This document shows, piece by piece, positions 31,396 to 41,759 of a stretch of 64,000 nt of DNA (positions are counted from its first letter, which is position 1; each line of letters opens with the position of its first letter). Made by a program: the position numbers and the translations under genes. The notes below the pieces were generated by a model. The model saw only the letters and a list, made by a program, of their open reading frames with translations, made no database searches and was not told the origin of the DNA. This stretch comes from Phymorhynchus buccinoides. Lineage: Eukaryota > Mollusca > Gastropoda > Neogastropoda > Raphitomidae. Where the stretch lies: assembly GCA_017654935.2 (NCBI GenBank), contig CM065687.1, positions 14,382,144 to 14,446,143 on the forward strand. Direction: 5' to 3'.

Positions 31396-31708
31396 GAAGA
31401 AATCAAGGCTGGAGATAAGATTTTCCTCAGCAACTTAGTAAAGTCTATATAGTCTTTAGCAACGTGAGGCCGGGATGCGGGCAGAAGACACATCAACAAT
31501 GAAGGCACAGAGACATACAAAGTTTCAACTTCACAACTTCGCCTGTAAGAAACTCGAAACTCGAAATGTTTAATGAGGATAACTGAATAAGTAAACATAC
31601 TTCTTTTCATCCAGGTCCTCTAAAAGTAAAAAAATGAACAAAAATACGAATAAACAAACAAATAGATCAATCAATCAATCATCAACTAGATTTTTTGAGA
31701 AAGAGTGG

Positions 31709-31722
31709 GGACAGAGAGAGAC

Positions 31723-31754
<32 letters not shown>

Positions 31755-31925
31755 AGATACGAAGAGAGAGAGAGAGAAGAGAGAGACTAAATACTCAACT
31801 CACAGAGATGAGAGAGAGAGAGATAGAGAGAGAAGATAGAGAGAGAGGGAGTGAGCGAGAGAGAGAGAGAGAGGAGAGAGGAGAGAGAGACTCTACCTAC
31901 AAACTCAGAGAGAGGAGAGAGAGAT

Positions 31926-31957
<32 letters not shown>

Positions 31958-32030
31958 GAGAGAGAGAGATGAGAGAAGAGAGACACGAAGAGAGAAAGGA
32001 AGATAGAAGAAGAAGAAGAAGAAGAAGAGA
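31709..32030. repeat. GA-rich interrupted repeat with (GAA)n end
   Basis: GA dinucleotides with irregular interruptions include a duplicated CTCTACCTACAAACTCAGAG-like motif (31790 and 31890). The block ends in a seven-unit GAA run. Confidence 0.9.
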
Positions 32031-32109
32031 TTATATTGTGTAACAACAAAGAATGGTCTCTGGTAAGACTGTTCAATTTGCCCAGTTAGTGGAGTGTGAT
32101 ACATAATTA

Positions 32110-32295
32110 TCCTAAACGCATTGCCCCCACGCCGCTCATTGCGAGTTCTAACTAGCAACCACACCCCGGCTTGTTCAAGTCGCAGAATCCGAAATCAGCA
32201 GTCCAAGGGGAGCTAAATCTTATCTATGTTAGGCTGTCAGAAGGCAACCAACCGAGGAGACTCTGTGCTGCTGCTGATTCACCTCGGTGGGGTTA
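32110..32295 (+). mobile_element. Fragment of the LINE 5'-leader repeat (also at 45541 and 56580)
   Basis: GTTCAAGTCGCAGAA, CAGCAGTCCAAGGGGAG, TCTATGTTAGGC, GGCAACCAACCGAGGAGAC and TTCACCTCGGTGG match 45610-45740 in the same order. It is a truncated copy, with only the middle part of that leader. Confidence 0.75.
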
Positions 32296-32439
32296 GGTAC
32301 TACTATTATGACTGCGACTACTACTTATAATCATAGGTCTAATACAAGTATGCATTGTCACACAATTTGCAAGCATAAAATAAAGGTATCTATTCACGAC
32401 AACATATATATACACACAAGCAACACACGCACACAAAAG

Positions 32440-32715
32440 CACCCCCACCCCACCGTCAGCGACCGACCCTCTCTGCTTTCAAATCTAACCTCAACACCCA
32501 CCTGTTCCCCGTCATTGAGGCTCCACTCTCTTTCTCTCCTCTCTCTTGCCTTTATGTCTGTTTCTGCTGTATACCATTTATGCCATACGTGTGTGTTCAC
32601 TTTGCATTGCATTTTTGTTTGAATGCGTTATGAATGCTAACGTGTGCGCGCGCTTTGATTTGATTTCTATCAAGAATCGGCGCCGTATAAATACTGTATG
32701 TTGTTGTTGTGTGTG
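32440..32715 (+). mobile_element. LINE 3' relic
   Basis: A frame reading AFKSNLNTHLF is the usual last motif of a CR1/Jockey-type ORF2. It is followed by a T-rich 3' UTR and the terminal phrase GGCGCCGTATAAATACTG with (TTG)n. It ends about 60 bp before the Mutator-like coding remains. Confidence 0.55.
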
Positions 32716-32774
32716 TAAGATTCACTGCACTGACTTTCTGAAAAGGGAATTGAATTTTGTTTGTTTGTTTACAG

Positions 32775-34033
32775 CTGCTGGCTGTACGTGAAGGAGGGAA
32801 GGAGCTTCGTTTGGGCTCTACCTGTCTGCTGGAACTGCGCTGCACTGATTGCGGGAAGCTGTCTGCTGACTGGACATCGAAGAAGTCCGGCACTGTCCAT
32901 ACGGGCTATGACATCAACAGGCGTCTGGTCACCGCTGCCACATCATCTACTGGGATTTCCCTCTCCCAGATCAAGAGGCTGTTTGCCTTGATGGGAATGC
33001 CAGCACCCATGAGTGAACTAACCTAGTATTTTTACAAGCAGAGGATTCACTTGGGAGCAAAGCGGGCAGCAGACAAGCACCTCCAGGATGCCGCCGACCA
33101 GATCCGCAAGACGTACGGCAATATGAACATTGGTGTTCCGAATGACGACGGGATACTAAATGCATCAGTTTCTATCGACGGTAGCTGGCAAAAGAGGCCA
33201 TTCATCCCACAATGGCATTGTCACCGTCATCGAGAACATGACAGGCCTCATCATCGACTTCATCACACTGAGCAACTTCTGCCAGGTTTGCGCATCGGGT
33301 CCCAAACCAGATGATGATGGCTACGCAGAGTGGGTGGCCCAACATCATGATAAGTGCCAGATCACCATTGAATGTTCATCTAATGCCATGGAGATGGAGG
33401 GAGCTTTGAAGATTTTCCAGCGTTCTCTTCATCTTCATGGATTCAGATACACATAAATGATCGGTGATGGTGACGTGAAAACGTACTATCATGTGATAGC
33501 GGCAGATCCCTATGATGGCTACCCCATAGAAAAGTTAGAGGGTGTCAACCATGTGACCAAGAGAATTGGGACTGCGTTGCATAATCTTGTACAGCAGAAG
33601 AAGGCCCAAAGTGAGCCAACAGGCGGACGTGGCAGGCTGACTGATGCGTGGATCAAGAAGCTCACCAACTATTATGGCAACGCCATAAAAACCAACGTGG
33701 GGGACCTGGCGGGAATGCAGCGGGCAGTGTGGGCCAGCTTCTTCTGAGCACCGACGACAACCACAACCACACCTTGTGTCCTGAAGGCCCACGGTCATGG
33801 TGCACATTCAACAGGGCAGGGGCAGACAACTTGACGCAACCCCCTCATGACCATCCACTTCCTGCTGACATCGGAGAAGCAATGAAGCCGGTGTACCAAA
33901 GGATTGGGCACCCACAGATGCTTCGAAGATGTCTGCCAGGGAAAACACAAAACTTCAATGAAAAATTTCATTCTGTCCTTTGGAGTTTGTGTAAACATTA
34001 CCAATGCCATCTACTTATGCTAAGATTCTTGTA
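32775..34033 (+). pseudogene. Mutator-like transposase, broken
   Basis: The remains read, in order: a cysteine pair CTDCGK (about 32840), YDINRRLVTA, a helical segment, the first catalytic block VSIDGSW (about 33170), CQVCASG...CSSNAMEMEGA, the second catalytic block MIGDGD, VNHVTKRIGTAL, LTNYYGNAIK, MQRAV and finally GKTQNFNEKFHS carrying the probable Glu. This is the animal Mutator-like transposase found in many mollusc genomes. The DDE residues can all be seen. At least four lesions kill it: TAG at 33024, a frame change at about 33190, TAA at 33454 and a frame change at 33720-33750. A TTTGTTTGTTTACAG acceptor-like site (32773) begins the homology, so the ancestral gene probably had an intron. 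No TIRs were identified. Confidence 0.8.
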
Positions 34034-34329
34034 AATCTCATGTCTCCCTGTATGTATGTCTCTTTCTCTCCCCCCCTCTCTATCCCCCCCCCCCTCTGTC
34101 CATCTCTCTCCCCCTCTCATATTCCCATCTTATCTTTTTTTCCCTTTAAAAGTGCTATTATTCTGAACAATTGTGATTTGTCTCAGAATTGTTTCCTTGT
34201 TTTGTAATCAACTCAAACCACCAATTCATGTTCACCATTGCTTATTATTATCCATGTTTGCTTTTAATTCCCATTTTTATTCTTTTTCAATTATTTAATG
34301 TGCTAATTAATTTTTGTTTTATTTTCTTG

Positions 34330-34451
34330 ACTTGATCTTTTTTATGTCAATTTGTCTTTGCCTGATGCATGGTGTGTGTGTGTGAGTGAGAGGGCAAGGT
34401 GCAAAGAAGCTATTGTAGCTTATCCTTTTTACCCTCAATAAAACATTCATA

Positions 34452-34459
<8 letters not shown>
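34330..34459 (+). mobile_element. LINE 3' end (tail only)
   Basis: It ends GTAGCTTATCCTTTTTACCC, TCAATAAAA and CATTCATATTCATATTC, then (TC)n. It shares the terminal consensus with 8690-8834. It is 5'-truncated and non-coding. Confidence 0.6.

Positions 34460-34493
<34 letters not shown>
34460..34493. repeat. (TC)n microsatellite at LINE tail
   Basis: A 34 bp TC run directly after the ATTCATATTC repeats of the LINE end. Confidence 0.95.
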
Positions 34494-34497
<4 letters not shown>

Positions 34498-34934
34498 AGC
34501 ATGCAACCACTTGCTTTGGAAAATTCAGGCTCTTCCTGGAGAAATTCAGAATTCTGAATGCTCTCAGATTCCAAATGTCCCCGTGACATATAAACAATGC
34601 AAAGGCCCATGCACAAAAATGTATGCATGCTAGAAGCTGATGACATTTTATTCATTTCTTTGCCGTGTCCATAATTATTGCTAAACCTTAGAGTTTCTTT
34701 GCTGATCTATGTTCAGTTATTCGTGTATACTTTATAACAGTGCTGTTACTCTCTATTTTCACTGTTCACTCTCTTTGAAAATAGACGCAATGGGCTGCTA
34801 TACTGTATACGATTCGATTCCAATGCGATGCGATTTGACTCCACTGTCTAAATAAATCTGATGAAATCACATTAGTTGTAAACACCGTTCAAAAGCAAAG
34901 ACATATGCGTAATCATTGACATGTAATCATAAAC

Positions 34935-35130
34935 ATTCTTCTTCTTATGCGTTCCCAGGCATATGATATGGCCATAATGGGTGAGATGTGTCTGGTTTTC
35001 CGATTTTACTTGTCTCCTCGCTGCATTCAGCCAAACATTCCAATGTTGGAGGAGATCATAGGGAAAAAAAGACTTGGAACTTCTTCTTTTTTTAAAGCAG
35101 AAGAACAGGCCGATAAGGCAAAAAAATAGT
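34935..35130 (+). repeat. Dispersed ~200 bp repeat, copy 1 (second copy at 38525-38725)
   Basis: Both copies share TTCTTCTTCTT, GTTCCCAGGC, ATATGGCCATAATGGGT, GTCTGGTTTTC/GTCCGGTTTTC, TCTCC-CGCTGC, CAGCC, ACATTCC, GGAGGAG and a trailing CAGGAGAAT/CAGAAGAAC, in the same order and orientation. Confidence 0.75.
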
Positions 35131-35359
35131 TGACAGTATGAAAAGGAAAAAGCTGAGTCAAAGAGAGTGATACATTAGAGGAAGTTGCTAGCACGGAACT
35201 TCCAGAGAGTATGGGAACTATTTGTGCTGAACGATCCCCCGGTATCCCAATGGTGGATATAAACATCGATTCCATATTGCACACACGAGCACCCTTAAAA
35301 CATGCCCAAGACACCCTTGGTCCTTTAGCCACAGATTTCCTGTCTTCATTCTGGATCAC

Positions 35360-35640
35360 TGGGCAGTAATGTATTTATGGTGGAGAAGTCTTGTCCACTC
35401 TCTTACCAGGCAAAAGGTCTGTAGGACAGCTGACACTGGGGAAGGTCCCCAAAGGTCTACTAAGCCCCTTTGCTGCAGCACTAACTGCCGGTGCCAATGC
35501 TGGATCCCCAGTTTGAGAGACATGCTTATTGACAAAGACAAAGCTGCACCAGGATTGTTTTCTATAGATCTGGTTTCTGTTTACGGCACAGCTCTTACTG
35601 TACTGAAGGCCCAAACTTCAGCCACAAATACAAGTACACG
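35360..35640 (+). repeat. Dispersed ~300 bp repeat, copy 2 of 3
   Basis: It carries ACTGGGGAAGGTCCCCAAAG, CTGCAGCACTAACTGCCGG and CCAGTTTGAGAG, matching copies at 30840 and 54785. The 3' part is diverged. Confidence 0.7.
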
Positions 35641-35680
35641 TAGGTGGAAATAATATTTTCATTTCCAGAAGATTCCAGAG

Positions 35681-36150
35681 CAGATTTCAGTGTGGCTTAC
35701 ATTCAGATAAAAAAAAACTAAAAAACTATGGACAGTTAAATAAACAGATAATACAAGGCACACAGAAGAAACAGATTTCAGTGTGGCTTACATTCAGATA
35801 AAAAAACAACAAAAAACTATGGACAGTTAAATAAACAGATAATACAAGGCACACAGAAGAAACAGATTTCAGTGTGGCTTACATTCAGATAAAAAACAAA
35901 AAAAAAACTATGGACAGTTAAATAAACAGATAATACAAGGCACACAGAAGAAACAGATTTCAGTGTGGCTTACATTCAGATAAAAAACAAACAAAAAACT
36001 ATGGACAGTTAAATAAACAGATAATACAAGGCACACAGAAGAAACAGATTTCAGTGTGGCTTACATTCAGATAAAAAAACTATAAAAAAATCAACAAAAT
36101 AAACAAAACTTATAGGCAGCTAAATAAACGGATAATACAGAAGAAATCAC
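35681..36150. repeat. 91 bp tandem array, 5 near-identical copies
   Basis: CAGATTTCAGTGTGGCTTAC starts at 35681, 35772, 35863, 35954 and 36045, exactly 91 bp apart. Differences are almost confined to the length of one A-rich stretch. The last unit is more diverged (GGCAGC for GACAGT). This homogeneity points to recent expansion. Confidence 0.95.
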
Positions 36151-36492
36151 GTTCTGTACTAACATACTGATGCCTTACTTGCAGAAACGTACTTAATAAT
36201 ATGTATTCAAATATGTACTCCGATATACAATGCATAGAAGTAGTCTGCAATACATATTTTCTTGAACACTTACACATTGAACACAGCGCAAAAAAAGTAC
36301 TGGTGGAGCCAATCAAGATTAATAATAATAATTTCACTTATATAGCGCGATACAAATCATGCTAAAAGCAAGCTCTTGGCGCTTTACAAACATTGATAAA
36401 ACCATGTAAAAATATAAATTAAAAATTAACACATTGACACACCATGTTTCATAACAATGATATAGAATAATAGTAACATTATTTAATAACAC

Positions 36493-36567
<75 letters not shown>
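36493..36567. repeat. (GA)n microsatellite
   Basis: A 75 bp GA tract within the LINE 3' UTR, continued by impure G/A-rich sequence to about 36780. Confidence 0.96.
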
Positions 36568-36571
<4 letters not shown>

Positions 36572-36958
36572 CAGGGAGGAGGTGGAGGGGTCAGGGTAAG
36601 GGGGGGGGGGTTCAGGGTTAGACACAAAAAAAGGCGGAGACAAGTGGGCAGGGCAAACTTTGACAGGAGTAAGACGGAGAGGCAGAGAGAAAGAGAGATA
36701 GGGGGCGGGAGGGAGAGAGAGAGAGACAGAGGGGAAGGGAGGGAGAGAGAGAGAGGACAGGTAGACAGAGCGTAAGGAAACAAAGAGAACATAATAAGAA
36801 ATGCTAAGAAAAAGCACTAAAAACCTTAGGCAGTATACATTCACATTTCTAAGATAAAAGCACTAAAACCATTTCTAAGACAAAAGTTCTAAGACTTTAA
36901 GCAATACAAATTCAATTCAAGCTCATGCGCATGACTGACATCAGGGCAAAACTGTGTT

Positions 36959-38458
36959 TTACAGATGTTTTTTGAAGAGGTGTGTTTTCAGGTGTTTTTT
37001 AAAGGTGGGTAGAGACTGGATTTGGCGGAGAGTTATTGGTAGAGAGTTCCAAGTGACAGGGCCACAGACAGAGAAACTTCTTTTGCCGAAGGAGTTGAGA
37101 GAGAAGCGGGGGACAGAGAGAAGGTTGGCATCCTGAGATCGGAGAGCTCTTGAGGGCGTGTAAGGACAGACAAGATCAGATAAATAGGATGGCATACATT
37201 CAAGATTGACAATCTGAAAACAAATGATAGCAATTTTATACTCAATGCGGGCTCTCATTGGGAGCCAGTGCAGGGTATTCAGTAGCTCAGTAACACAGGA
37301 TCTGTTACTCTTTCTAAGAACAAGTCTGGCAGCGTGATTTTGAATGTGTTGGAGTTTGGAAATCAGCTTTTCTGGAAGATCAGCCAAGAGGGAGTTGCAG
37401 TAGTCAAGTCTAGAAAGAATTAAAGAGACGCATAGTTTGTTTGTAGAGTCAACTGAGAGATAAGAACGAATTTTGCCTATTCTTCTGAGCTGAAAGTACA
37501 AAACTTTGCAGAGGTTGTTCACGTGTACTTCCATGGTAAGGGACTGATCTAGAAAAATCCCCAGGTTTTTCACAGAAGAAGAAAATGGAATCTCAGATTT
37601 ATGCACAGACATGGTTTTCAGTGTAATATCTTTGCATTTTGATTTTGATCCTACGCACATTGCTTCAGTCTTTTCATCATTCATATTAAGTTTATTTCCA
37701 TACATCCACTCAGCCACTCTCTCTATACATGCCTGTAGATAATCACAAGTGGAAGCAAGATTCTCAGGCTGCGCTGAACGATAGAGCTGAGAGTCATCAG
37801 CAAAGAAATGGTACTGAGTGCCTAACTGTGCAATAAGAAAGCTGAGGGGCCTGGTATACATAGTAAAAAGAACAGGCCCGAGCACCGAGCCCTGGGGCAC
37901 ACCGAAGTTGAGCTCAAAATTTGCAGATCTAACACCGTTTATCAGGATACATTGTGTGCGGTTTTGAAGATAAGAAGTGAACCAGTTCAGGACCGTTCCT
38001 GAACAACCAAAGTGCTGGGATAATCTAGCGAGTAAAATACCATGATCAATGGTGTCGAACGCCGCCGACAAATTGAGTAACGACAACATTGTAACACAAC
38101 CCCTGTCAGAAGCTTGTAAAAGATCATTTACAACCCTAAGCAAGGCAGTTTCTGTACAGTGATGCTTCCGATAGGCTGACTGAAAGGGTTCCAGAAGGTT
38201 GTTGGACTCTAAATGAGCTAATAGCTGCGAGAGAACAATGCGCTCCAGAAGTTTAGAAAGGAATGGCAGGTTCGAAATTGGGCGATAATGTTTTAGCTGC
38301 TCGGGGTTGAGGTTTGACTTTTTAAGAAGAGGTATGACTAAAGCATGCTTAAAACAATGCGGAACTATGCCAGTGATAAGAGATTCATTCATGATGTCAG
38401 TAATGACTGGTAAAACCTCGACAGTTTCTACGACAGTTCTACACTGTCTGCTTCCAAA
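36959..38458 (-). CDS. LINE ORF2 C-terminal half: reverse transcriptase (open)
   Basis: About 500 codons are open without any stop. Visible RT blocks include YRPISNLPFLSKLLE, FQSAYRKHHCTETALL, LNLSAAFDTIDH (first catalytic Asp block), GVPQGSVLGP, the catalytic FFADDSQLY, and MNDEKTEAMC. After the RT come SRLDYCNSLL, LHWLPMRARIEYKI, LRSQDANLLSVPR and the final TFKKHLKTHLF. These are typical of CR1/Jockey-superfamily LINEs. The endonuclease half is missing, so the copy cannot be autonomous. The uninterrupted frame shows the insertion is relatively young. The extra 20 codons to 38521 come from flanking DNA. Contains the longest intact transposon frame in the window. Confidence 0.9.
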   Translation of the reverse strand, partial: FGSRQCRTVVETVEVLPVITDIMNESLITGIVPHCFKHALVIPLLKKSNLNPEQLKHYRPISNLPFLSKLLERIVLSQLLAHLESNNLLEPFQSAYRKHHCTETALLRVVNDLLQASDRGCVTMLSLLNLSAAFDTIDHGILLARLSQHFGCSGTVLNWFTSYLQNRTQCILINGVRSANFELNFGVPQGSVLGPVLFTMYTRPLSFLIAQLGTQYHFFADDSQLYRSAQPENLASTCDYLQACIERVAEWMYGNKLNMNDEKTEAMCVGSKSKCKDITLKTMSVHKSEIPFSSSVKNLGIFLDQSLTMEVHVNNLCKVLYFQLRRIGKIRSYLSVDSTNKLCVSLILSRLDYCNSLLADLPEKLISKLQHIQNHAARLVLRKSNRSCVTELLNTLHWLPMRARIEYKIAIICFQIVNLECMPSYLSDLVCPYTPSRALRSQDANLLSVPRFSLNSFGKRSFSVCGPVTWNSLPITLRQIQSLPTFKKHLKTHLFKKHL

Positions 38459-38524
38459 AGATGAATACCATATTTGTTTTACTATAAGGCTCACCTTATC
38501 ATAAGGCAACCCCTCCCTCAAATT

Positions 38525-38725
38525 TTACACAAAGTCTTCTTCTTCTTCTTCTGTGTTCCCAGGCCATATGGCCATAATGGGTAAAGTACATATGTGTCCG
38601 GTTTTCAGTTTTCACTGGTCTCCACGCTGCGTACAGCCGACACATTCCGATTTCGGAGGAGCTCAAGAGAAAAATTATTTGTAAGATTTTTTTGAAAAAG
38701 GGCAGGAGAATGGGCCAACACAAAG
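38525..38725 (+). repeat. Dispersed ~200 bp repeat, copy 2 (first at 34935-35130)
   Basis: It follows the LINE's truncated end by about 60 bp. It carries GTGTTCCCAGGCCATATGGC, CATAATGGGTAAAG, CGCTGCGTACAGCC and ACATTCCGATTTCGGAGGAG. Confidence 0.75.
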
Positions 38726-39124
38726 TTTAAATTTCGTTATTCTTGCTATTTTATTAATCATATTATATCAATATATAACACAGGGGTCTAAGTCTGGGGA
38801 AAAAAAGTATTGCCTTATGGTTAAAAAAAGTTATGGTACATAGCCTGAACCCAAGGTTTACTGCTTTATTAAAGTTTATAATTATCCACCTGTCTCTCTC
38901 TCTGTCTCTCTCTTATGCAATTCCTCTTTCTTTCTCTATGATCTACCTCTTACGTAACTATCTCTGTAATGTTTCATTTCTCTCTCATTCCCTCTTGTAT
39001 AATTCAGTTTTACTCCACTCTCTCTCTCTACCACTCTCTTTCTCTTTCGTGTTCTTACTTCTGTTATATCTTTCATCTGACACCCCACTCTCTCCATATC
39101 TATCTGTCCGACTGTCTGTCTGTC
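38726..39124. other. Pyrimidine-rich intergenic DNA
   Basis: 38890-39130 is CT-rich with no gene. The Leu/Ser-rich ORF across it is compositional. Confidence 0.5.
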
Positions 39125-39185
39125 TCTCTTGATTGGAAGAATAGGCTCAGCCTAAAATCTTTATCCTTGCAAAATAAAGTTTTCA

Positions 39186-39188
<3 letters not shown>
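39125..39188 (+). mobile_element. LINE 3' tail, second tail family
   Basis: GATTGGAAGAATAGGCTCAG, CCTAAAATCTTTATCC and TTGCAAAATAAAG lead straight into (TC)n. A near relative is at 59140-59205 (AATAGGCTACACCTAATC, CCCTTGAAAATAG), and an inverted partial copy is at about 31200-31260. Confidence 0.55.
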
Positions 39189-39222
<34 letters not shown>

Positions 39223-39232
39223 TCTCTCTCCC
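39189..39232. repeat. (TC)n microsatellite at LINE tail
   Basis: A 44 bp TC tract with one CA interruption. Confidence 0.95.
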
Positions 39233-39358
39233 CCTGTGCAGATGCTCTAATATTGAAAGGTTCTCGTCAGCTCCTATTGTTGGGCCAGGTATGTAGTACC
39301 ATATGTTTTCCATTGTTACTGTTAGCTCAGAACGGTAGTCACTGGTCACGTGTGGGGC

Positions 39359-39443
39359 TCACTGTTGCGGAAGGGGGGCATTTTCGCTTTCCTGCACCAC
39401 CACAGGTGTTTGACTGGCCACTTCCTTCTGAAGAGAAAGCCAT
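39359..39443 (-). CDS. ADP-ribosylglycohydrolase, predicted last exon
   Basis: The exon follows a strong acceptor (TTTTTGTTTTCAG, plus coordinates 39444-39456). It supplies one base to complete the AG|A Arg codon left open by the exon at 41052-41182. It then reads WLSLQKEVASQTPVVVQESE and ends PLPQQ-stop (TGA at 39359-39361). Joined, the junction reads LDRIIERWLSLQKEV, a natural amphipathic continuation. Phase, acceptor quality and reading frame all agree, but there is no independent homology for this short tail. Confidence 0.55.
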
Positions 39444-39489
39444 CTGAAAACAAAAATGAATGGTGTTACATAGGCAAGGGTTGTTTGTT

Positions 39490-39640
39490 ATTATTGTTGT
39501 TGTCTTACCCTGGCTTGCCCAAAGACTCCAGGGATCATCCCAAACCACTATGGTACAAATGCACCAGCTGGGGATGAGAACATTACGCGTGTGATCGTTT
39601 TCGATCACCCCGCCACGTGGGCAGCCACACTCCGACTTTA
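39490..39640 (+). repeat. Dispersed repeat, copy 2 (first at 9530-9665)
   Basis: See the copy at 9530-9665. Here it is in plus orientation, inside the last intron/upstream of the last exon of the ADP-ribosylglycohydrolase gene. Confidence 0.55.
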
Positions 39641-40676
39641 TAGGATTTTAGACTGAAGATGTTATGCTAGGAACTTGTCATGGCTAAAGACAACCCACAC
39701 ATAACTACGCAGAACGTAACAACATTTTGATGTAGCCTTGGTGTTCTAGCTTATGTCAGCTGTTCTGACACAGCCTTATGCCAAGGCAAATAGGCAAGGG
39801 TGGAAGCTGGGGAAAGTGAAAAGCAGGAAGGCCGGGGCTCCAGCGGCCGCCTTGGTGGAATCAACCCCTTTGTGGGGGTTAAGGGCCACCCCATGAAGCT
39901 GAACGATTGGTTTTTGGGACTTTTTTCATTAAAAAGAGCGTCTCGATACACAGCTTTCATCTTTCTTTTTACAACTGTGAAACAACCTTTTTTTTAATAT
40001 AATTCCAGTGGAACTGCTTGTCGCTAAAGTATTTTCAACCATGCGATTTTGGGATTTCCTGAAAATCAACAGAGACAAAATCAGGATTCCTGCTTTTTTC
40101 CTGATGTGTGGTTTCATCAACGCATAGGTTTATTATGTGGGATGCAAAAAAGAACCGTCGAAAAGTTAAAAACTATCCATACACATTATGTATATGCATG
40201 CACATAATTGTGTGCAAGCACACACACACACACACACACACACCAAAAAGACACCTGCACAAAATCACTTCCTCTGTATACAACCATATAATTTAAGCTA
40301 TTACATTGATAACTGGAGAACAGCAATACACTATAGGTATTAAATCCCTTCAAAACATGCATGTAAACAAGAAAAAAGATCTTGTTTCAAAACTATTACC
40401 CTACAATCCAAAAAATAAATCCTATCAAATACAAATAAGCTCACAGTATTTTGAGCGATTCTACCAGCTAAGAAAAGAATATTTTAAAAAACCATTATCT
40501 GATAAGATTCCAAATTAACTTCAATAGTTAAAAATAATATTCTTGAAGAACTGGGATGTGACAGGAATATAAAACCTCCCTGGTTGTAGGTAACAGAAAT
40601 AAATATATTGTTGTTGGGAAGACAAACATCTACAACTGAAACCTTAAGCACCCACCAAAGTCACTTTAAATCTGAT
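39641..40676. other. Intronic DNA with a (CA)n tract
   Basis: This lies inside the predicted 1.6 kb intron (39444-41051). It holds a 25 bp CA run (40219-40243) and no supported ORF. Confidence 0.45.
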
Positions 40677-40884
40677 CAGGGCTCCCAGGGACCCCCATTG
40701 GAAGTACTAAAATTCTAAAGGACCCTCCAAAGGAATGTGCAGGGGGTCTCAGGGATGCACTAGAAAAATTATTTTTAGCATTCACAATGCCACTGGGACC
40801 CTCTATCCCGTCTCTAGGACCCTCTATACTGTAAGTGAAGGAGTTCCTGGGACCCCTTGTTTTGCGGGACGATTGGGAGCCCTG
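40677..40884. mobile_element. hAT-like MITE with 11 bp perfect TIRs
   Basis: The ends are CAGGGCTCCCA and TGGGAGCCCTG, exact complements. Internally GGGACC/GGACCC words continue the inverted symmetry. It is 208 bp with no ORF. The flanks share CTGAT on both sides, which could be the target duplication. CAGGG...CCCTG ends are common in hAT elements, but an 8 bp duplication is not seen, so the superfamily is provisional. It sits in an intron. Confidence 0.75.
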
Positions 40885-41051
40885 CTGATAACTTTTTTTC
40901 TTATAAAATCCTCAGAAAGACAAACAGACCAACATAAAAGCAAACAGATTTGAAACAAAAGCCCAGACCACAACCTTCTTAGTACAAGGTCGTATAAAGT
41001 ACATTTTGAATGCCTATGCTACAGTGTATCATTATGCCTGTGTTTGCCCAC

Positions 41052-41182
41052 CTTTCAATGATGCGGTCCAGAAACTCTGTGTGCTTGAGGCCTGTCCTCC
41101 AGGAGTCAGGGATGTGGTCCAGTCCCAGTTTGCAGCCCAGCACCGCTCCTGCCACACAGGCGTTGCTGTCCGCATCCCCTCC
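41052..41182 (-). CDS. ADP-ribosylglycohydrolase (ARH-like), internal exon
   Basis: The 131 nt exon reads GGDADSNACVAGAVLGCKLG and then LDHIPDSWRTGLKHTEFLDR. GGDAD-N--VAGA--G is the C-terminal metal-binding signature of the ADP-ribosylglycohydrolase fold, whose paired Asp residues bind Mg2+. These enzymes remove ADP-ribose from modified proteins or metabolites. The acceptor (TGACGTGCAG) and donor (GAAAG|GTGGGC) flank it precisely. It begins in phase 0 and ends two bases into an Arg codon. The last exon is predicted at 39359-39443. Upstream exons were not found: the next 2.6 kb upstream is transposon (41216-43781), then satellite and LINEs, so they may lie far away or outside the window. Confidence 0.8.
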
Positions 41183-41589
41183 CTGCACGTCATAAGAATA
41201 TACAATAAACAAATACAGTACACCCCGCTTATAGTAAAGTGCAGGGGAGCAAGGCTTTTCCTTTACTATAACAGGTTTTTCTTATAAACGATTTTCGGAT
41301 ATAGTAAAGTTTTGATAATATTTTTTATCTTATCCGATGTTGTTTTTCAAAGTCAAAGCTAACGTAAAATACTAAATATAAACCCATCCTACCCCTTCCT
41401 CATATGGTTTGAGGTCCAGAAAGGTGATTGGGTTTATACATGGTATATTTCCCTGTGCACAAAACAAAACTAGCTGTAAAAGCATATAGTGTACAACCTC
41501 TAACTTCCAGAATCGCCTTTGAATCTATTCATGCATGCACACGCACGTGCGTGCGCGCACACACACACACACACACACGCACCGTGACC

Positions 41590-41712
41590 GAACAGTTTGC
41601 CTGCGGACATTTCGCCTATGGACACTTTGCCTACAGACATTATGCCTATGGTCACCATGCTCACCGGACATTTTGCCTACTGGACATTATGCCTACAGAC
41701 ATTATGCCTGAT
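41590..41712. repeat. Short ~18 bp minisatellite (GGACATTTTGCCTA)
   Basis: About seven imperfect copies of GACATT(T/A)TGCCTA(T/C), preceded by a (CA)n run at 41559-41578. It lies inside the outer Tigger-like element. Confidence 0.8.
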
Positions 41713-41759
41713 AATAGATTATCATCCCTGCAATAAAATATCGCATTTTTATGATGCTA

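Larger units (their letters stand above)
36318..38460 (-). mobile_element. CR1/Jockey-type LINE, 5'-truncated
   Basis: The element includes the reverse-transcriptase ORF at 36959-38458, a 3' UTR, and a terminal phrase GCGCTATATAAGTGAAATTA with (TTA)n at the low-coordinate end. This is the standard end of LINEs in this window (compare 61640 and 63060). A 300 bp CT-rich tract (36493-36780, seen as GA on the plus strand) interrupts the 3' UTR. The 5' end is lost just upstream of the RT domain. Confidence 0.85.
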
